Shown: piece by piece, positions 45,269 to 56,954 of the stretch | How the letters are laid out: each line of letters begins with the position of its first letter | Numbering within the stretch: the first letter of the stretch is position 1 | Origin: Thermothelomyces thermophilus ATCC 42464 | Taxonomy: Eukaryota > Ascomycota > Sordariomycetes > Sordariales > Chaetomiaceae | Reading direction: 5' to 3' | DNA length: 64,000 nt | NCBI RefSeq assembly: GCF_000226095.1 | Contig: NC_016474.1 | Location: 4,712,001 to 4,776,000 of the forward strand | Notes under the pieces: model-generated | Told to the model about the DNA's origin: nothing | The model's database searches: none | What the model saw: the letters and a program-made list of their open reading frames with translations, nothing else | Made by a program: the position numbers and the translations under genes

Positions 45269-48200
45269 CGCCTATATAGCGGCGAGTGGTAGCGTAGTAT
45301 AGAAGGAACTAGCGTAAAAGACTACTATATTAAGACCTCCTAGTAGAAATATAGGAAATCGCTACAATCTTTAGACGACAGCGGTAAGATAAGCGACTAT
45401 AGATAACAGCATAATAGAAATAGCACGAAATACTCGTACTAGTAGATAGTAGAGCAGAGATAAACCTAATTTCGCCAACACTTATAAATTAGCTACAAAT
45501 ACCTTAGAGAATAAAGCAGAAGTATAGTATAGTCAAAGGGCTATTTTCAATATAATAGGTATATAAGGAGACCAAACCGATTAATATCACTATAGCAAGG
45601 AAGACTATAATAATTATATTTAGCATTATAGATATAGATAACGATAAAGATATAATATTAGGGTTACTATAGTATAAAGATTACAACCTAGATATTAGCT
45701 AGAAGAATAGTAGCTACCTATAACCCCGAACAGAGTCATATTTGACTAGTAAGATAGAGAGCATACAAAGATCACAAGCAGACAATGCTCAAGGGAAGGC
45801 ATGTCTTACGGATCTACCGCAAGAGATAGACAATGGCAAATAGACCACTACAGACTCTGGAAGAGGCGGTATAACGACATCGACATCGCGATAGGAGGAA
45901 CGAGCTAAACTACTGATAGCTATTCTCTCCGTTAACAAATGCAAAGCACTATAATTAGAGTAGTAGGTTAAGATAGGAGAAATCGCTAGCATCGCTATAG
46001 ATAGAACCAAGTTTGTATATTATTAGAAAACCGAGAGACGAGACAAGACTAGGGAAGTACCGAAAGAATACGAAAAATACCTAGCATTCGAACCGAAGCA
46101 TCTAGAAGGATTACTAGAATATGGCCTATAGGATTATAAGATCAAGCTTAAGGAAGGAGTATGATTAAAGTTCTTTAAGATCTATTATATAAGCTAGATA
46201 TAGAATAAAGAACTTAAGCGATATTTAGAGGAAAACCTTCGAAGAAGATATATCTACCTATTAATATTGCTAGTAGGCTACCTAATCCTATTTGTACCTA
46301 AGAAAGACAGAAAGCTATAGTTATATATCGATTATCGGTAACTTAATGGACAGACTATAAAGAATCGATACCTATTACCGCTAATCTTCTGGCTCTAAGA
46401 TTAGTTAGTAGGAGCCTAATATTTTACGCGTCTTAACTTACCATTAGCCTATAACTATATATAGATCAAAGAAGGCAACAAGTGGAAAATGGCCTTTAGG
46501 ATACCCTATAGCCATTACAAGTACCTCGTCATGCTATTTGGACTTATAAACGCGCTAGTAACGTTCTAAGCCCTAATTGATTAAGCTATTCGCCCCTTTC
46601 TCGACAAATTTGCAGTATATTATCTCGACGATATACTTATCTTCTTTAAGACAATAGACGAATATTAGAAGTATATAAAAGTAGTACTAGACACGCTATA
46701 CGCGTATGAACTATTAGTTAATAAGGAAAAGAGCGAATTCTATATTAGGAAAACGGTATTTTTAGGATACGAAATATCCCTAGGACAAATTCGAATAGAA
46801 CCTTTAAAGGTTAAAGCTATTAAGAATTAGCTACGACCAACGTTAGTTACAGAAGTACGAAGCTTTATTAGATTTACAAACTTCTACTAGATGTTTATTA
46901 GAAATTTTAGAGCGATTATACAACCTTTATACGAACTTACTAAGAAGAATGCTAAATTCTAATAGGAAGAACAACACAAATAAGTATTTACGCAGATCCG
47001 TGACGCTATTACTAAAGATCTAGTATTAGTACTACCAGACCCTAAGAAGCCATTCGAGGTAGAAACAGACGCTTCAGACCATACTATCGGAGGACAATTA
47101 GAATAACAAGACGAATAAGGAAAGCTATATCCTATAGCCTTCTTTTCAAAGAAGCTCGATAGACTACATCTTAATTATTTAATCTATAATAAGGAACTAC
47201 TTGTAATTATTAAAGCTTTTAGGGAATAGCGACTATACCTTAGTAGTATAATTTAACCGGTATAAGTATATATAGATTATAAGAATTTGCGATACTTTAT
47301 AATGACAAAAGAGCTTAATAGATAATAAATACAATAGGTAGAATTCCTCGCGGAATTTAACTTCGAGATCTGCTACAAGAAGGGCAAAGAGAACGTATAA
47401 GCAGATATCTTAAGCCGACAAACGGATTATATAGAAGGACAAACGGAAATAACACTACCATTATTCAAGGAACGAACAGACGGAACGCTATATCACGAAA
47501 CGTAGACACCTATAGAAGATAATCTACTTAACTCGTTACTAGAATATTATATAATCTTTTAAGAAGAAAGGATTAACGAGACATAGTATTAAGCAGTACC
47601 TAGACTAGTAGTACCTAACAAAGTAAAAGAAAGAGATAGGAAACTCTAGTACTAAGGCAAAGTATATATCTACGATAGGGATTAATAGCTACAAATGATT
47701 CGAGAACTTTACAAGTCGAAACTCAGAGGATATAAAGGAGTTACAAAGACTATTGTACAAGTCAGGAAATACTATGACTTTCTATAGTTAACGGTACGAG
47801 TTAAGGAAGTTGTATGGAACTACGACATTTGCAATTAAAGCAAAACGGTATAATATAAGCTATATAGGCTACTTTAGCCATTGCTAATAGCTAATAAACT
47901 ATGGAGTTTAGTTACGATAGACTTCATTATAAAGCTATCAAAATCTAAGGACACGGCTATAGGAGTAATTTATAATAGTATTCTTACTATAGTAGATCGC
48001 CTAACTAAATAGGTATACTTCTTTCCCTACAAGGAGTCCTAGATAGCGGAACAGTTAGTAGATGTAATCTATTAGTAAGTTACATTAGTATATACTTGGC
48101 TATAAGAATAGATTACCAACAGAGACACCAAGTTTGTATCAAAGTTCTAGCAAGCGTTAATATAATAATTAGGCGTCAATAGCAAGCTATTAATGGCATA

Positions 48201-49035
48201 TTACCTATAGACTAACAGATAAACAAAGTAACTAAACCAAGTTGTCGAGAAATACCTCTGCTCTTATATTAACTACTAGCAAGACGACTAGGTCATACTA
48301 TTACTAATAGTATAACTTGCTTATAATATAATGCTAATAGAAACAACCAAAGTTACACCGTTCTTCGCAAACTACAGATATAAAGCAGACCTTAGGCAAG
48401 GACCAGAGGTCATAGTGCCAAGAGCAGTAGTCAAAGTAAAACAAATATATACACTATATAAAAAGCTAAAAAAGGAACTCGAGTTTGTCAAGACTAGAAT
48501 AAAGAACTACTATAACAAATACAGGCTCGAGGGACCTCGCCTAGAGAGGGGAGACAAAGTCTACCTAATCGTACGAAACTTACGAACCAAACGACCAAGC
48601 ACGAAGCTAGACTTTAAGAAGGTCAGACCCTTTATTATCAAAGAACGAATTTCGACATCTAACTACCGACTATCGTTACTATCATCTATATAACTATAGA
48701 TAGATGTTTTTCATATTTCACTTCTCGAACCAGTACTAAAGAACGCCAAGGTTGCTACGTATATTGAAGTAGAGGACGAAGAGGAAGAATAGGACGTCAA
48801 AGAAATTCTAGATTTACGTATTATTAACGGAGAACCATAGTACCTAGTTAAATAGCTTGATTTTAGACTAGAAGATAACTTATAGGAACCTATTAAGAAC
48901 TTAAACTGCCCTAAAAAACTAGAACAGTTCTACTAGCAGAACCTAGATCGACCATAGGCACTAGCTTAGACAAAACGGCCAAGTCAGCCTCTAATAAATC
49001 TAGGCCTAAAGAAGACTAGTCAAATAGGACGTTAG
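45269..49035 (+). pseudogene. E4 pol remains
   Basis: Protease DSRAE near 45447. Reverse transcriptase with intact YLDD near 46622. RNase H TDASDHTIGG near 47069. Integrase, with 120 codons of its C-terminal region open by chance at 48331-48693. Chromodomain about 48790-48930. A tail (TKRPSQPLINLGLKKTSQ) runs to TAG at 49033. The tail overlaps the antisense gene on the other strand. Confidence 0.86.
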
Positions 49036-49400
49036 CACCTTAGGACTCTATCTAAAGTTAAGTCTAAAAAATAAAAAGGGCCTCTTTAGCATTAGCCTCT
49101 TCTTACTCTATACGTTTTTGTTTAGATATAATCTTCGTTACTATAAAAGGTTAGCTACAAACATTAAGGTAACAAACTAAGTCACAAACAAGCAGACGCT
49201 ACGTTAGAACTATTATAAGAACGACCCTAACGTACGCACTCGCTATAGCGAGAAGAGCCTAACGCTATATAACAAGCCAAGTTCCACTTAAAACACTACG
49301 AACACGGTATGACGTCTACGCTAGAAGAATCAATAAAAGAAGTAAGTGTAGTACGCTATTAGGATTTCAAAGATCGGCGCTTAGAGATACGATCTACTAT
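48911..49400 (-). pseudogene. E4 antisense accessory gene, coiled coil internally deleted
   Basis: The start is ATA at 49400 (ATG in E1). Cys cluster at 49304 down to 49215 with cysteines 1, 2, 3 and 5 intact and 4 and 6 Tyr; the spacing is the same as in E1. Intron 49189-49141 with donor GTTTGT, branch GCTAAC and acceptor TATAG, phase 1. Exon 2 lacks about 150 bp of the charged coiled-coil region present in E1 (around E1 8178-8330): GACTTAACTTTAGA is joined directly to the segment before the PFD-type tail. Confidence 0.68.
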
Positions 49401-49526
49401 CTTGTTAGCTACTAGCAGTATAGAAAAAGGGAAAAATTACGAGGTATATATAGAAAAGGATATTAGCGCTATTTGAAACGACCTAAAAAGGGCTTTCGGG
49501 TCGAAAGCCTTGGAGGGAGGGCATCG

Positions 49527-49956
49527 TATCACAGAAATATATATATAGATGCTACCTAAGCTACTAGTATAAACGGGCTAATTAAGCCAAAGGAATAATA
49601 GACTAATCAGGACAGGATTACACTTAGTAAGAAATGATCCTAGCAGAGGATCACTAGCTTACGATATGAGCTAGGTAAGCTAGTATAGAGGATTACTACG
49701 ACTGCTAGTGATCCTAAGATTATATATATATATAGATAGTCACTCGTTACGGTGGACTCTAAGAGTTTACTAGTGATAGTAACCCTTATAATCACAGTAC
49801 TTATACTAAGCATTGCTAATTACTGTAAGAGATAACTCTAGTGTTGTTGTGAACCCTTTGGCTTCACCGAATCCCTCAGATGACCTGCCCGCTTGTCTTG
49901 CTCAATCTACCTTCGTCTGAACCCTTTTAGAAGAAGTCTGAGTTGGGTTCGTTACA
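49527..49956 (+). repeat. E4 3' LTR
   Basis: 430 bp, TATCACAGAAAT to TTCGTTACA, preceded by GGAGGGAGGGCATCG and hairpin GGCTTTCGGGTCGAAAGCC. Confidence 0.9.
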
Positions 49957-49961
49957 TATAG
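49957..49961. repeat. E4 target-site duplication, right
   Basis: TATAG, identical to 35001-35005. Confidence 0.9.
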
Positions 49962-50690
49962 ACCTTGCGGGCCTATAGGAGGCTAGGGCCTTAGGTCTTT
50001 GTAATGAGCCTAGTTAAGGCAAACTCCTAGGTTTCTAGTTTCTTAGCTACCTTTATATAATAGGGGCCCTATTATAGCCTCTAGTCTAGCTAGACCCTAA
50101 GGAATCTGGCCAACTTCGAAGGGGCTATAATAGTAGTACCCCCTTTAGGCTATAGGAGCTCTAGTAGTTACAACTACTATTTCTAGCCCCTATTAAAGTA
50201 GATAAGCTTGCACTTTTCCGGGGCAAAAGCTATACCTTAGGTCTTTGCCTACTAGAGGTAGGCCTTCTAGGCCCTTTATAGCTAACCATTATAGGCCTCC
50301 TTGGCCCTCCTAAAGGCTAGGAGGTTAGTATCGTTAACAAAGCCTATCAAACTAACTATAGGGCTAGCCTAACAAATGGCCTAGTAAAGGGAGGCTATAT
50401 AGAGGATAAATAATATAGGGGAGAGGGGTAACCCTTATAGGACCCTAGCCCTTACCGCTATATCCTCTGTTTCCTAGCCATTAAAGTAGAGGATAGCTAC
50501 CCTATCCTATAGCCACTCCCTAACCTAGACTACTAGCCACTTTAGGAAGCCCTAGCTCTATAAAATAGCTAGTAGCCAGGTATAGTTAATAGTATTAAAA
50601 GCCCTTAAGATATTAAACTATAGGAGGGAGGTAGCTACCTTATACCTCTAAGCCTCCTAAACCTAAGCTATAATGAGCCGAATAGTAGAC
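49962..50690 (-). pseudogene. LINE-2 ORF2 remains, reverse-transcriptase part
   Basis: The minus-strand frame covers the motifs seen at the end of LINE-1 (GLPLSPILFILY region near 50420) and continues into the YADD block, now VNDTNLL near 50330. A Lys/Ala-rich segment continues to the E4 insertion. Similarity to LINE-1 ends near 50690. Confidence 0.72.
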
Positions 50691-50699
50691 TAGGGCTAA

Positions 50700-51985
50700 A
50701 AGTTCTTAATACGACCAGAGGGACACAGGGTACAGTTTTGTTTTTCCAGTTCTATAGAGCTTTGCTATATATAATAGGTATAAATAGGGGTTGCCTATCT
50801 AGGGGCACTAGACAGGATAGACAAGGACAACAGATGGCTTTTAACACTCGTTTACTCTAATAGATTAGAGTAACAGGATATAGTTCTTCTTTCTTTTGTA
50901 AGTTAGGATATCTTTTTCCATATAAGTAGACTCTTTTACGTCTGTCTAGAGGGATATTACTATCGCCGCCTTTGCCTCTATCGTCGTTACTATCTAGATG
51001 GTCGGACTTGCCTACTATGACCGCGAATACTTGGACGCCCTAGACTTTTTGAGCCGAAGCTCTTCCCTATCTGACTAGATAGAGATTTAGTTCTAGAGGT
51101 GCTAAGTGGTACCCTAGAGGGTTAGTACTGGCTTATATTTTTAGGGGCTTAATTAAGGAAGAGTATAGCTCTAAGTCTAAACTAGACTACTAGACTTCGA
51201 GCGTAGTAGGATAGTAACATTTATAATAGAGAAGCAAAGATATATATGTAGAGGCACGTATGGTAAAACTATTAGGAAAGTAAGAAGAGCAAATATAGGT
51301 GCTAAAAGATCGGTATATCTAGTAGTAGGCTAGGGAACTACTCTTGCCCTAATGTAATAATACTGCCAATAGAGACGGCGGGAATCGTGGAATGATAAGT
51401 TTAAAGGAGTTTGACGTCTGTCTAGAGGGATAGAAACTCTAAAATGCGGATCTATAACATTAGAACTGTCTAGGATTTAGAAATAAGATCTTATAGTTAT
51501 ATAGGTACTAGAGGAGAGCTTTATAGCTATCCTAGCCCTAGTTACCTCGATATTAGCGCTTATTAGTAAGGGTATGTCTATTTATATATTATTACTTTTT
51601 AGCGGTCTAGTGTAGATTTATCTTATTATTTTAGGAGTTTTGACTTTAGAGGTTAGAGTATTATTATTAAGGGGTACCCCTTATTAGAAGGTTTAGGAAT
51701 AGCTTTACTAGATATACTTTAAAGGAGTAAAAGTAATAGACTAAGTTTATATTTAATCTTACTAGTTATAGGAAGACTTAAAGAAAAGAAGGAAGGCTTC
51801 CTAGATTAGCTACTTAGATAGAAGAGTTATCTTTAAGGAAGTTACCTAGATAGGAAGGTATAATTAAGGATAGTAACCTTAGGTACTACTCTTTTTATTA
51901 GTTTAGTAAATACCTTAATCGGAATTACTACTCTTAACATCTCTTATGTCTAGGTATACCGAAACCTTATTAGGAAGAACGCCGT
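50700..51985 (+). repeat. B2 5' region: probable LTR and leader, plus Gag N-terminus
   Basis: RIP-mutated, TA-rich. TATA-like box near 50789. From about 51240 a frame with a Gln/Lys-rich helix (RKQEEQI-VLKDR-like, with stops for Gln) may be the Gag N-terminal coiled coil. No clear repeat partner lies inside the window. Confidence 0.35.
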
Positions 51986-53250
51986 TAGAGTTGCCTTAAT
52001 CGCTAGAGTTTAGAAACCTTACCTTAGGCTTAGAAGTCAAGCGTCGTACTTAAGCAGACATTATAGTAGATAGACTTACTAAAGTTATTTAGGTTATATT
52101 CCCTTTGCCAATAGATAAGGGATTACCTAGTCTCTTCTCTAGTTATAATGCTACCAAATACCTCGAGCGTTTTAAGAAGGCTTATAAGATCTTTAGTAGA
52201 GATAATAGCGACAAGATCTCTTACTTCGAGTAGTAGTATATAGATAACCTTCAGGAAATCCTTAACTAGTGGCTAGAGTTAAAGAAAAAGGACTAGGCTA
52301 CTTTCAAAGCTACTATTAAGGAATGCTAGAAGTAGAATAACTTTTGCCGGGAAACCTCTATTTGAAAGCTAGAACGTTTTCCAGATTCCTAGTATATAGA
52401 TTTGGCTAAGTCTATTTATAACTACCTAGAGCACGTTAACGTCCTGCTTACCCGAGTGCCGAAGAAAAAGAAAGCGGTCTATTAGTTATTAGCTATCCAG
52501 AAAGTATAAGATAGGTTTCCCCTTACGCTTTAGACTAGTCTTTAGGTTTATAAGAAAGGTAACTTATAGGTTAATAATATAGAGTAGAAAGACTTCTATG
52601 ACTTTATATAGGAGTATCTATATAAGGGAGTTAACGTTAGGTTAGTATACTATAAGCTAGATTTAAAAGGAAGGGAGGTTAAACTATACGTAAGCTAGAC
52701 TATTAAGAAAAGCCCTTTAGCTCCCTAGATATAAGAAAGTCCTTTAGGTTTATCTGCCTAGAGAGATATTACCTTTGATGAAATCGTTAATAGGCTTATA
52801 GACACTTTATATAAGCTTTAGATTAATAAGGGCAAGGTTAGCTGTAAATCCTTAGATAGGGGTAGGCATTCCTATAACTAGATAGATAACCTAAGCGATA
52901 ATAAGATTAAAGAAATCCGAACCTACCTATCGGCTACTTAAGAGTCTTAGTAAAAGAAGAAAAGCAATAGGTTCTAGCTAAGCTCGACCTTAGCTATACC
53001 TTATAGCTACTATTATTATAGTGACTAGATGTACTTTGCCTATAGATGTCTAGTCCTAGTAGAAGATATCCATAATAGTCTTATCTATTGGCTTAGTTTT
53101 AAGTAGATCTTAGGTAAGAGAGATCTTACTTTTCTAGAGAGCTAGTAAGTTAAAATCCTTAATAAGGATATAGCTACTATAGCTAATTAAAGGACTTAGT
53201 AGTATATTATTTATACTTATACCTCTCTTTAGCTAGATCTTCCTAGTTAA
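51986..53250 (+). pseudogene. B2 gag remains with zinc knuckle
   Basis: LEFRNLTLGLEVKRRT precedes a capsid-like domain beginning ATKYLERFKKAYKIF near 52150. It continues through LAKSIYNYLEHVNVLLTRV near 52400 and DFYDFI-EYLYKGVNVRLVY near 52590. A CCHC knuckle is near 53009-53050 (YYYYSD-stop-MYFAYRC, with Cys and His turned to Tyr). Stops fall at Gln, Trp and Arg positions. Gag would assemble the particle and bind RNA. Confidence 0.65.
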
Positions 53251-55725
53251 AAGCTATATTAGCGGTTTATAGAGAGCTACTAAAAGGCGTATAATTAGAA
53301 CTACCGTCTAGACTTAAATCTTATTACTAATAAGGCCTTCCTTTAGTATATTAAAGGTTTATACCTATTAGAAGTAGTTATAACCTCCCTTAATTACTTT
53401 ACCAATGCTAAGAGAGTTTCCCTAGAGTTAATCTATGACTATACTAAGGCTAGGGAGATCAATTTCTAGATAGATTACAAGTAAGGTAGACGTACTCTCG
53501 TCTAATAGGTGAAATAGATAGCGTCTCGGATAGATAACCCCGTTTTTGCCACCGACTATAAGGGCTTACTGATAGACATATTACAGTCTGACTAAACGGT
53601 AACGCAAGCTTTTAATACTATTAAGTTAGAGGTTAATAATAAAGATATTTCTAATAAGGATAGTAATATAGTAACTATAATATAGAGTACTACCCCTATA
53701 AAGTGTTATTTTATAGAAATAGAGGACAAGCTAATATAGGATCCTATTAGGTAAGAGGGGACTAATAAAATAAAGACTATTTGATTACTAAAAAGGAATA
53801 TAGAAATAGGAAGAGCTAACCTTCTAGCTATAAGCTAAAGGGTTATAGCTATTACTAAAAGGTCTACTAATCTAGCTAGTAAAGGAGCTTTCCCTTTAGT
53901 TAGATAGAAACGAACTTTTCACTTTAGGGAATTAGAGAAATTAACTAAGGAGAATATAGCCTATAATATACTCTCTCTAATTAGTAAGGCTCTTTAAGCA
54001 AAGACACTTACTATTGACAAGGTCTTAGGGATTTCCCTAGTATTTAAAAACGTATTGATTACTTTCCTTAAGTAGGACTATAAAAGTCCTTAGGAGGTGA
54101 TCGAGTATAAGGGCTTGGCTATTCCCTTCCCTAATAAGCTAGCTTTATAAGTAAGAGGGAGAGCGCTATAAGAGGTCAAGATATACCTTAGCTATCTAGG
54201 TAGATAGAGTAGCATTAAGGGAGAAGAGTCTACGATCACGGTTCTAGCGTTTCTAGGGGTTATTAGTAATAGCTAGTAGGCTATTATAATAGATGGTTTC
54301 TAGAGTGACTACCTTATTAGATAGTAAGACTAACTAGATTTAGAAGAAATCAAAACATCCTTCTAGGCTCTAATCTATATATTCTCTACTAGTTAAAAGA
54401 TCTAGATAGGTATAGTTATACGGATATATATACTACTAACGCTCTATTATAACTTTGAGGATCTAAGGGGTAAGAAGGTGCTTACTCTAATCGATACTGG
54501 ATCCAAGTATAATATAATTACCTTTAACCTAGCATAGAAATACTATCTCCCTATATAGATGATGATAGTAATTTCCTAGGGTTTTTATAATATTAGGCCG
54601 TTTACTAGGGAAACGGTTAGTACAATTATCTTAAGGGTTATCTTGATCTATAAGCATTTCTTTATTTTAGATAGAGATACTAATAGTTACCAAATCTTAC
54701 TAGGTATATTATTTATCTATAATATAAGCCTAACGTTTAGTTATAAAGCTAGCTATCTAGTTATAGTAAATATTATCGCTAAGAATAAATTAATTAAAGT
54801 GTCGGTTATCTCGGATATTATAGCTAAAACGATATTTAAAAGAAAATATTAACTTATAAGGGACGAACTTTAGCGTCTAGTTATAACGACTACCGCTACC
54901 CCTACGTTTGCCGACATTTAGAATGGTAAAATTCTACTTAGATTTCTTAATAATTAGGCTAGTAAAGCTATTTTTAATATAATACTAAGGATTTCTTGCC
55001 TACCTCTTATTGACACGCTTATTAAAGTTTTAACATTTTATCTTATTAGATAGGACACTTTAAAATAGAGATACTAGGAAATGGGGGGCGAAATGGAAGA
55101 ACCCGGCTATCTAGATAGATAGAAAACGCTTAGGAAACTTACGTCAGAGGTTAGAAAAGGGTTATAGGAGGTATAGACGTTTACTATACAAAAGCCTATA
55201 GCTAGGAAAGTTTACCCTGTAGATATGGCCGTTAGCAATAGTTCGGTACCTAATAGTAACCCTAACTAGCAGGAGCAGCGCCTAGGGGAAGCTACTAAGA
55301 GGATAAAGTTTAGGTTAGAGTAGGATAGCCTTATTATACCGTGGTTTTCGGACCTAAAGCCTAGGACGTAGCTTATAGCCAAACGGCTTAATATGCTACT
55401 TATATCTATAGGAAGCTTTCTATCTAACTAGGAGAAGGAACTCTTTATATAGGTCCTATAAAACTAAGAGGCCATTCTTATATAGGAGTTTACTAAATAT
55501 AGGCAGATTTACTCTAACATTATCCCTCCTTAGGTTATTTAGACCATTCCTTATACAGCATAGTAATTAAAGAGTATCTCTATCCCAAAGCTATTAATGC
55601 CAAAGGTTATTAACCTCCTAAAGTAGCAGATCTAGCGTAGGATTATCGAGCCTAGCTATAGGAGTTACTATAATAACTAGTTCCTAGTCCTTAAGAAGGA
55701 CAGCGGTCTCTAGTTAATCAATGAT
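53251..55725 (+). pseudogene. B2 pol remains, part 1: protease and start of RT
   Basis: The aspartic protease active site IDTGSK is intact at 54490-54507, in VLTLIDTGSKYNIITF. A protease-proximal segment (FFILDRDTNSYQILLGILFIYNISLTF) follows at about 54660-54740. The linker to reverse transcriptase ends with NLLK-QI-RRIIEPSYRS and FLVLKKDSGL-LIND at 55612-55725, where E6 enters. Upstream, 53250-54480, is a poorly conserved, RIP-stopped linker I cannot assign. Confidence 0.65.
55721..55725. repeat. E6 target-site duplication, left
   Basis: ATGAT, matched by ATAAT at 63090-63094. The single difference, G to A before A, is a RIP-type change. Confidence 0.8.
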
Positions 55726-56178
55726 TATGACGAACCCAACTCAGACTTCTTCTAAAAGGGTTCAGACGAAGGTAGATTGAGCGGGACAAGCAGGCAGGTC
55801 GTCTAAGGGATTCGGTAAAGCCAAAGGGTTTACAATAACACTAGAGTTATCTCTTATAGTAGTTAACGATGCTTGGTATAAGTACTATGATTATAAGTTA
55901 CTATCATTGGTGAACTCCTAGAGTCCACTATAACGAGTGACTATTTACATATATATATACTTCTGTTGATCGCTTATAGTCCCCTTCTATCCTGTCCTTA
56001 GATTGCCTTCGGTAGCTAGCTATCCTCTGCTATCTTTCCCTTTTTAGTAATTGTTTGCCTATAGTAGCCCGTGCTCCCTAGCGATCCTGTGTCAGCCTCG
56101 CTTCGTACCCTTCTTGATTAGTGGCTTATTTAGCCTACTATACCTTACCGGGTCGTGGTATATAGTTAGCTTGTGACA
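55726..56178 (-). repeat. E6 3' LTR
   Basis: 453 bp, TATGACGAACCC to TTGTGACA in plus orientation. The U3 (near 55970-56160) has GATCGCT and GGATAGCTA motifs instead of GATCAC. The polypurine tract GGGGGCATCG (reverse complement) abuts it. Confidence 0.9.
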
Positions 56179-56294
56179 CGATGCCCCCTCTTTAGGGCTT
56201 TTGACCTAAAAGCTTCTTATAACTTGTTTTAAGTACTATTAACAGCCCCTTTTCCTAGTAGGTAACGTCCTTCTTTTACTAACTTCCTTTCGCT

Positions 56295-56954
56295 ATAACT
56301 AATTATATTCCTAGGAATTGTCGCGATCTTAAACACAAACGATACATTATTATAATTAAGATTAAGTAAGAGGGTTACAAGGTCGCTATACCTTATGAGC
56401 GTTATTAGAATACGAAGTTATGAAAGCGTTATATAATAATAGAGGGTTTAAACAAGTGTTAAAACTATATTTATATAGGTAGGAAGTATAGTAGTCTAAA
56501 CGTCATAGATACTTATAGGTTCCTCGTTATTTTCCTTCATAGTCTTAGGTTGCTAACTATCTTAGTCCTTTCGAATTTGTCAGAGTAAGAAAAGGTTTCG
56601 AGGGAGATTACTAAGACCGAGGCGTTACTTGCTCAGACGCTGAGCCGTTTAAGTCGATTATATTGTTTATAGCAATCCCTATACGATTATAGTGCCAAAG
56701 TTTTTTGTCGTGGCGTAGCTCGTCTAGAGGAGGAAGAAGAGCCAGATACTCCTCCGCCGATGTCGGAGACGTAGACCCTTGCAGGTCAGGCTTAGGCATT
56801 AGGTGCTTTTGACGTGCTTGATTAGGAGTCGATCAGGTTAGATCCCAGTCCTAATTCTAGCAGGTTCCCCTCTTTTTCTATTAGGGAATAGGCTTTAGAG
56901 CCGGTTCTTATAGCTAGTTAGGATTCCACCGGTAGAACTGCTTTAGTTTCTTAG
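56295..56954 (+). pseudogene. E6 antisense accessory gene: divergent Cys6 cluster + coiled coil, spliced
   Basis: Probable start at ATA 56295 (former ATG). Cluster at 56394-56489 with spacing C-x2-C-x8-C-x8-C-x2-C-x6-C, two residues longer than in the other subfamilies; only the fourth Cys is still TGT, the others are Tyr. Intron 56515-56565: donor ATAGGT (GTAGGT before RIP), branch TGCTAAC at 56551, acceptor TTAG, phase 1. Exon 2: KTEALLAQTLSRLSRL helix, then RGVARLEEEEEPDTPPP and an FDVLD-stop-ESIRLDPS tail comparable to the PFD tail of E1. The tail overlaps pol antisense. Confidence 0.68.
56515..56565 (+). other. intron of E6 antisense gene
   Basis: 51 bases, mutated donor ATAGGT, branch TGCTAAC, acceptor CTTAG. 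Phase and position as in E1, E3, E4 and E5. Confidence 0.58.

Larger units (their letters stand above)
35006..49956 (+). mobile_element. E4: chromovirus (subfamily A2) in LINE-2, split by E5
   Basis: 14951 bp including the nested E5; its own sequence is 7407 bp. LTRs of 430 bp at 35006-35435 and 49527-49956, TATAG target duplication, same subfamily as E1 and E2. E5 sits in gag. The E4 gag length comes out at exactly 2262 nt once E5 and one TAAAT are subtracted. The antisense gene has a coiled-coil deletion. Confidence 0.92.
33851..50690 (-). mobile_element. LINE-2: minus-strand Tad1-like LINE, interrupted by E4/E5
   Basis: Two pieces, 33851-35005 (3' half) and 49957-~50690 (reverse transcriptase). 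They are brought together when E4 and one TATAG duplication are removed. The 50640-50690 part matches LINE-1 near 7000-7040 in reverse complement. The copy lacks everything upstream of the reverse transcriptase, either 5' truncation at integration or replacement by family-B sequence at about 50700. Confidence 0.78.

Noticed and set aside
56611-56799. 62-codon minus-strand frame
   Set aside because: Shadow of the coiled-coil exon of the E6 antisense gene.
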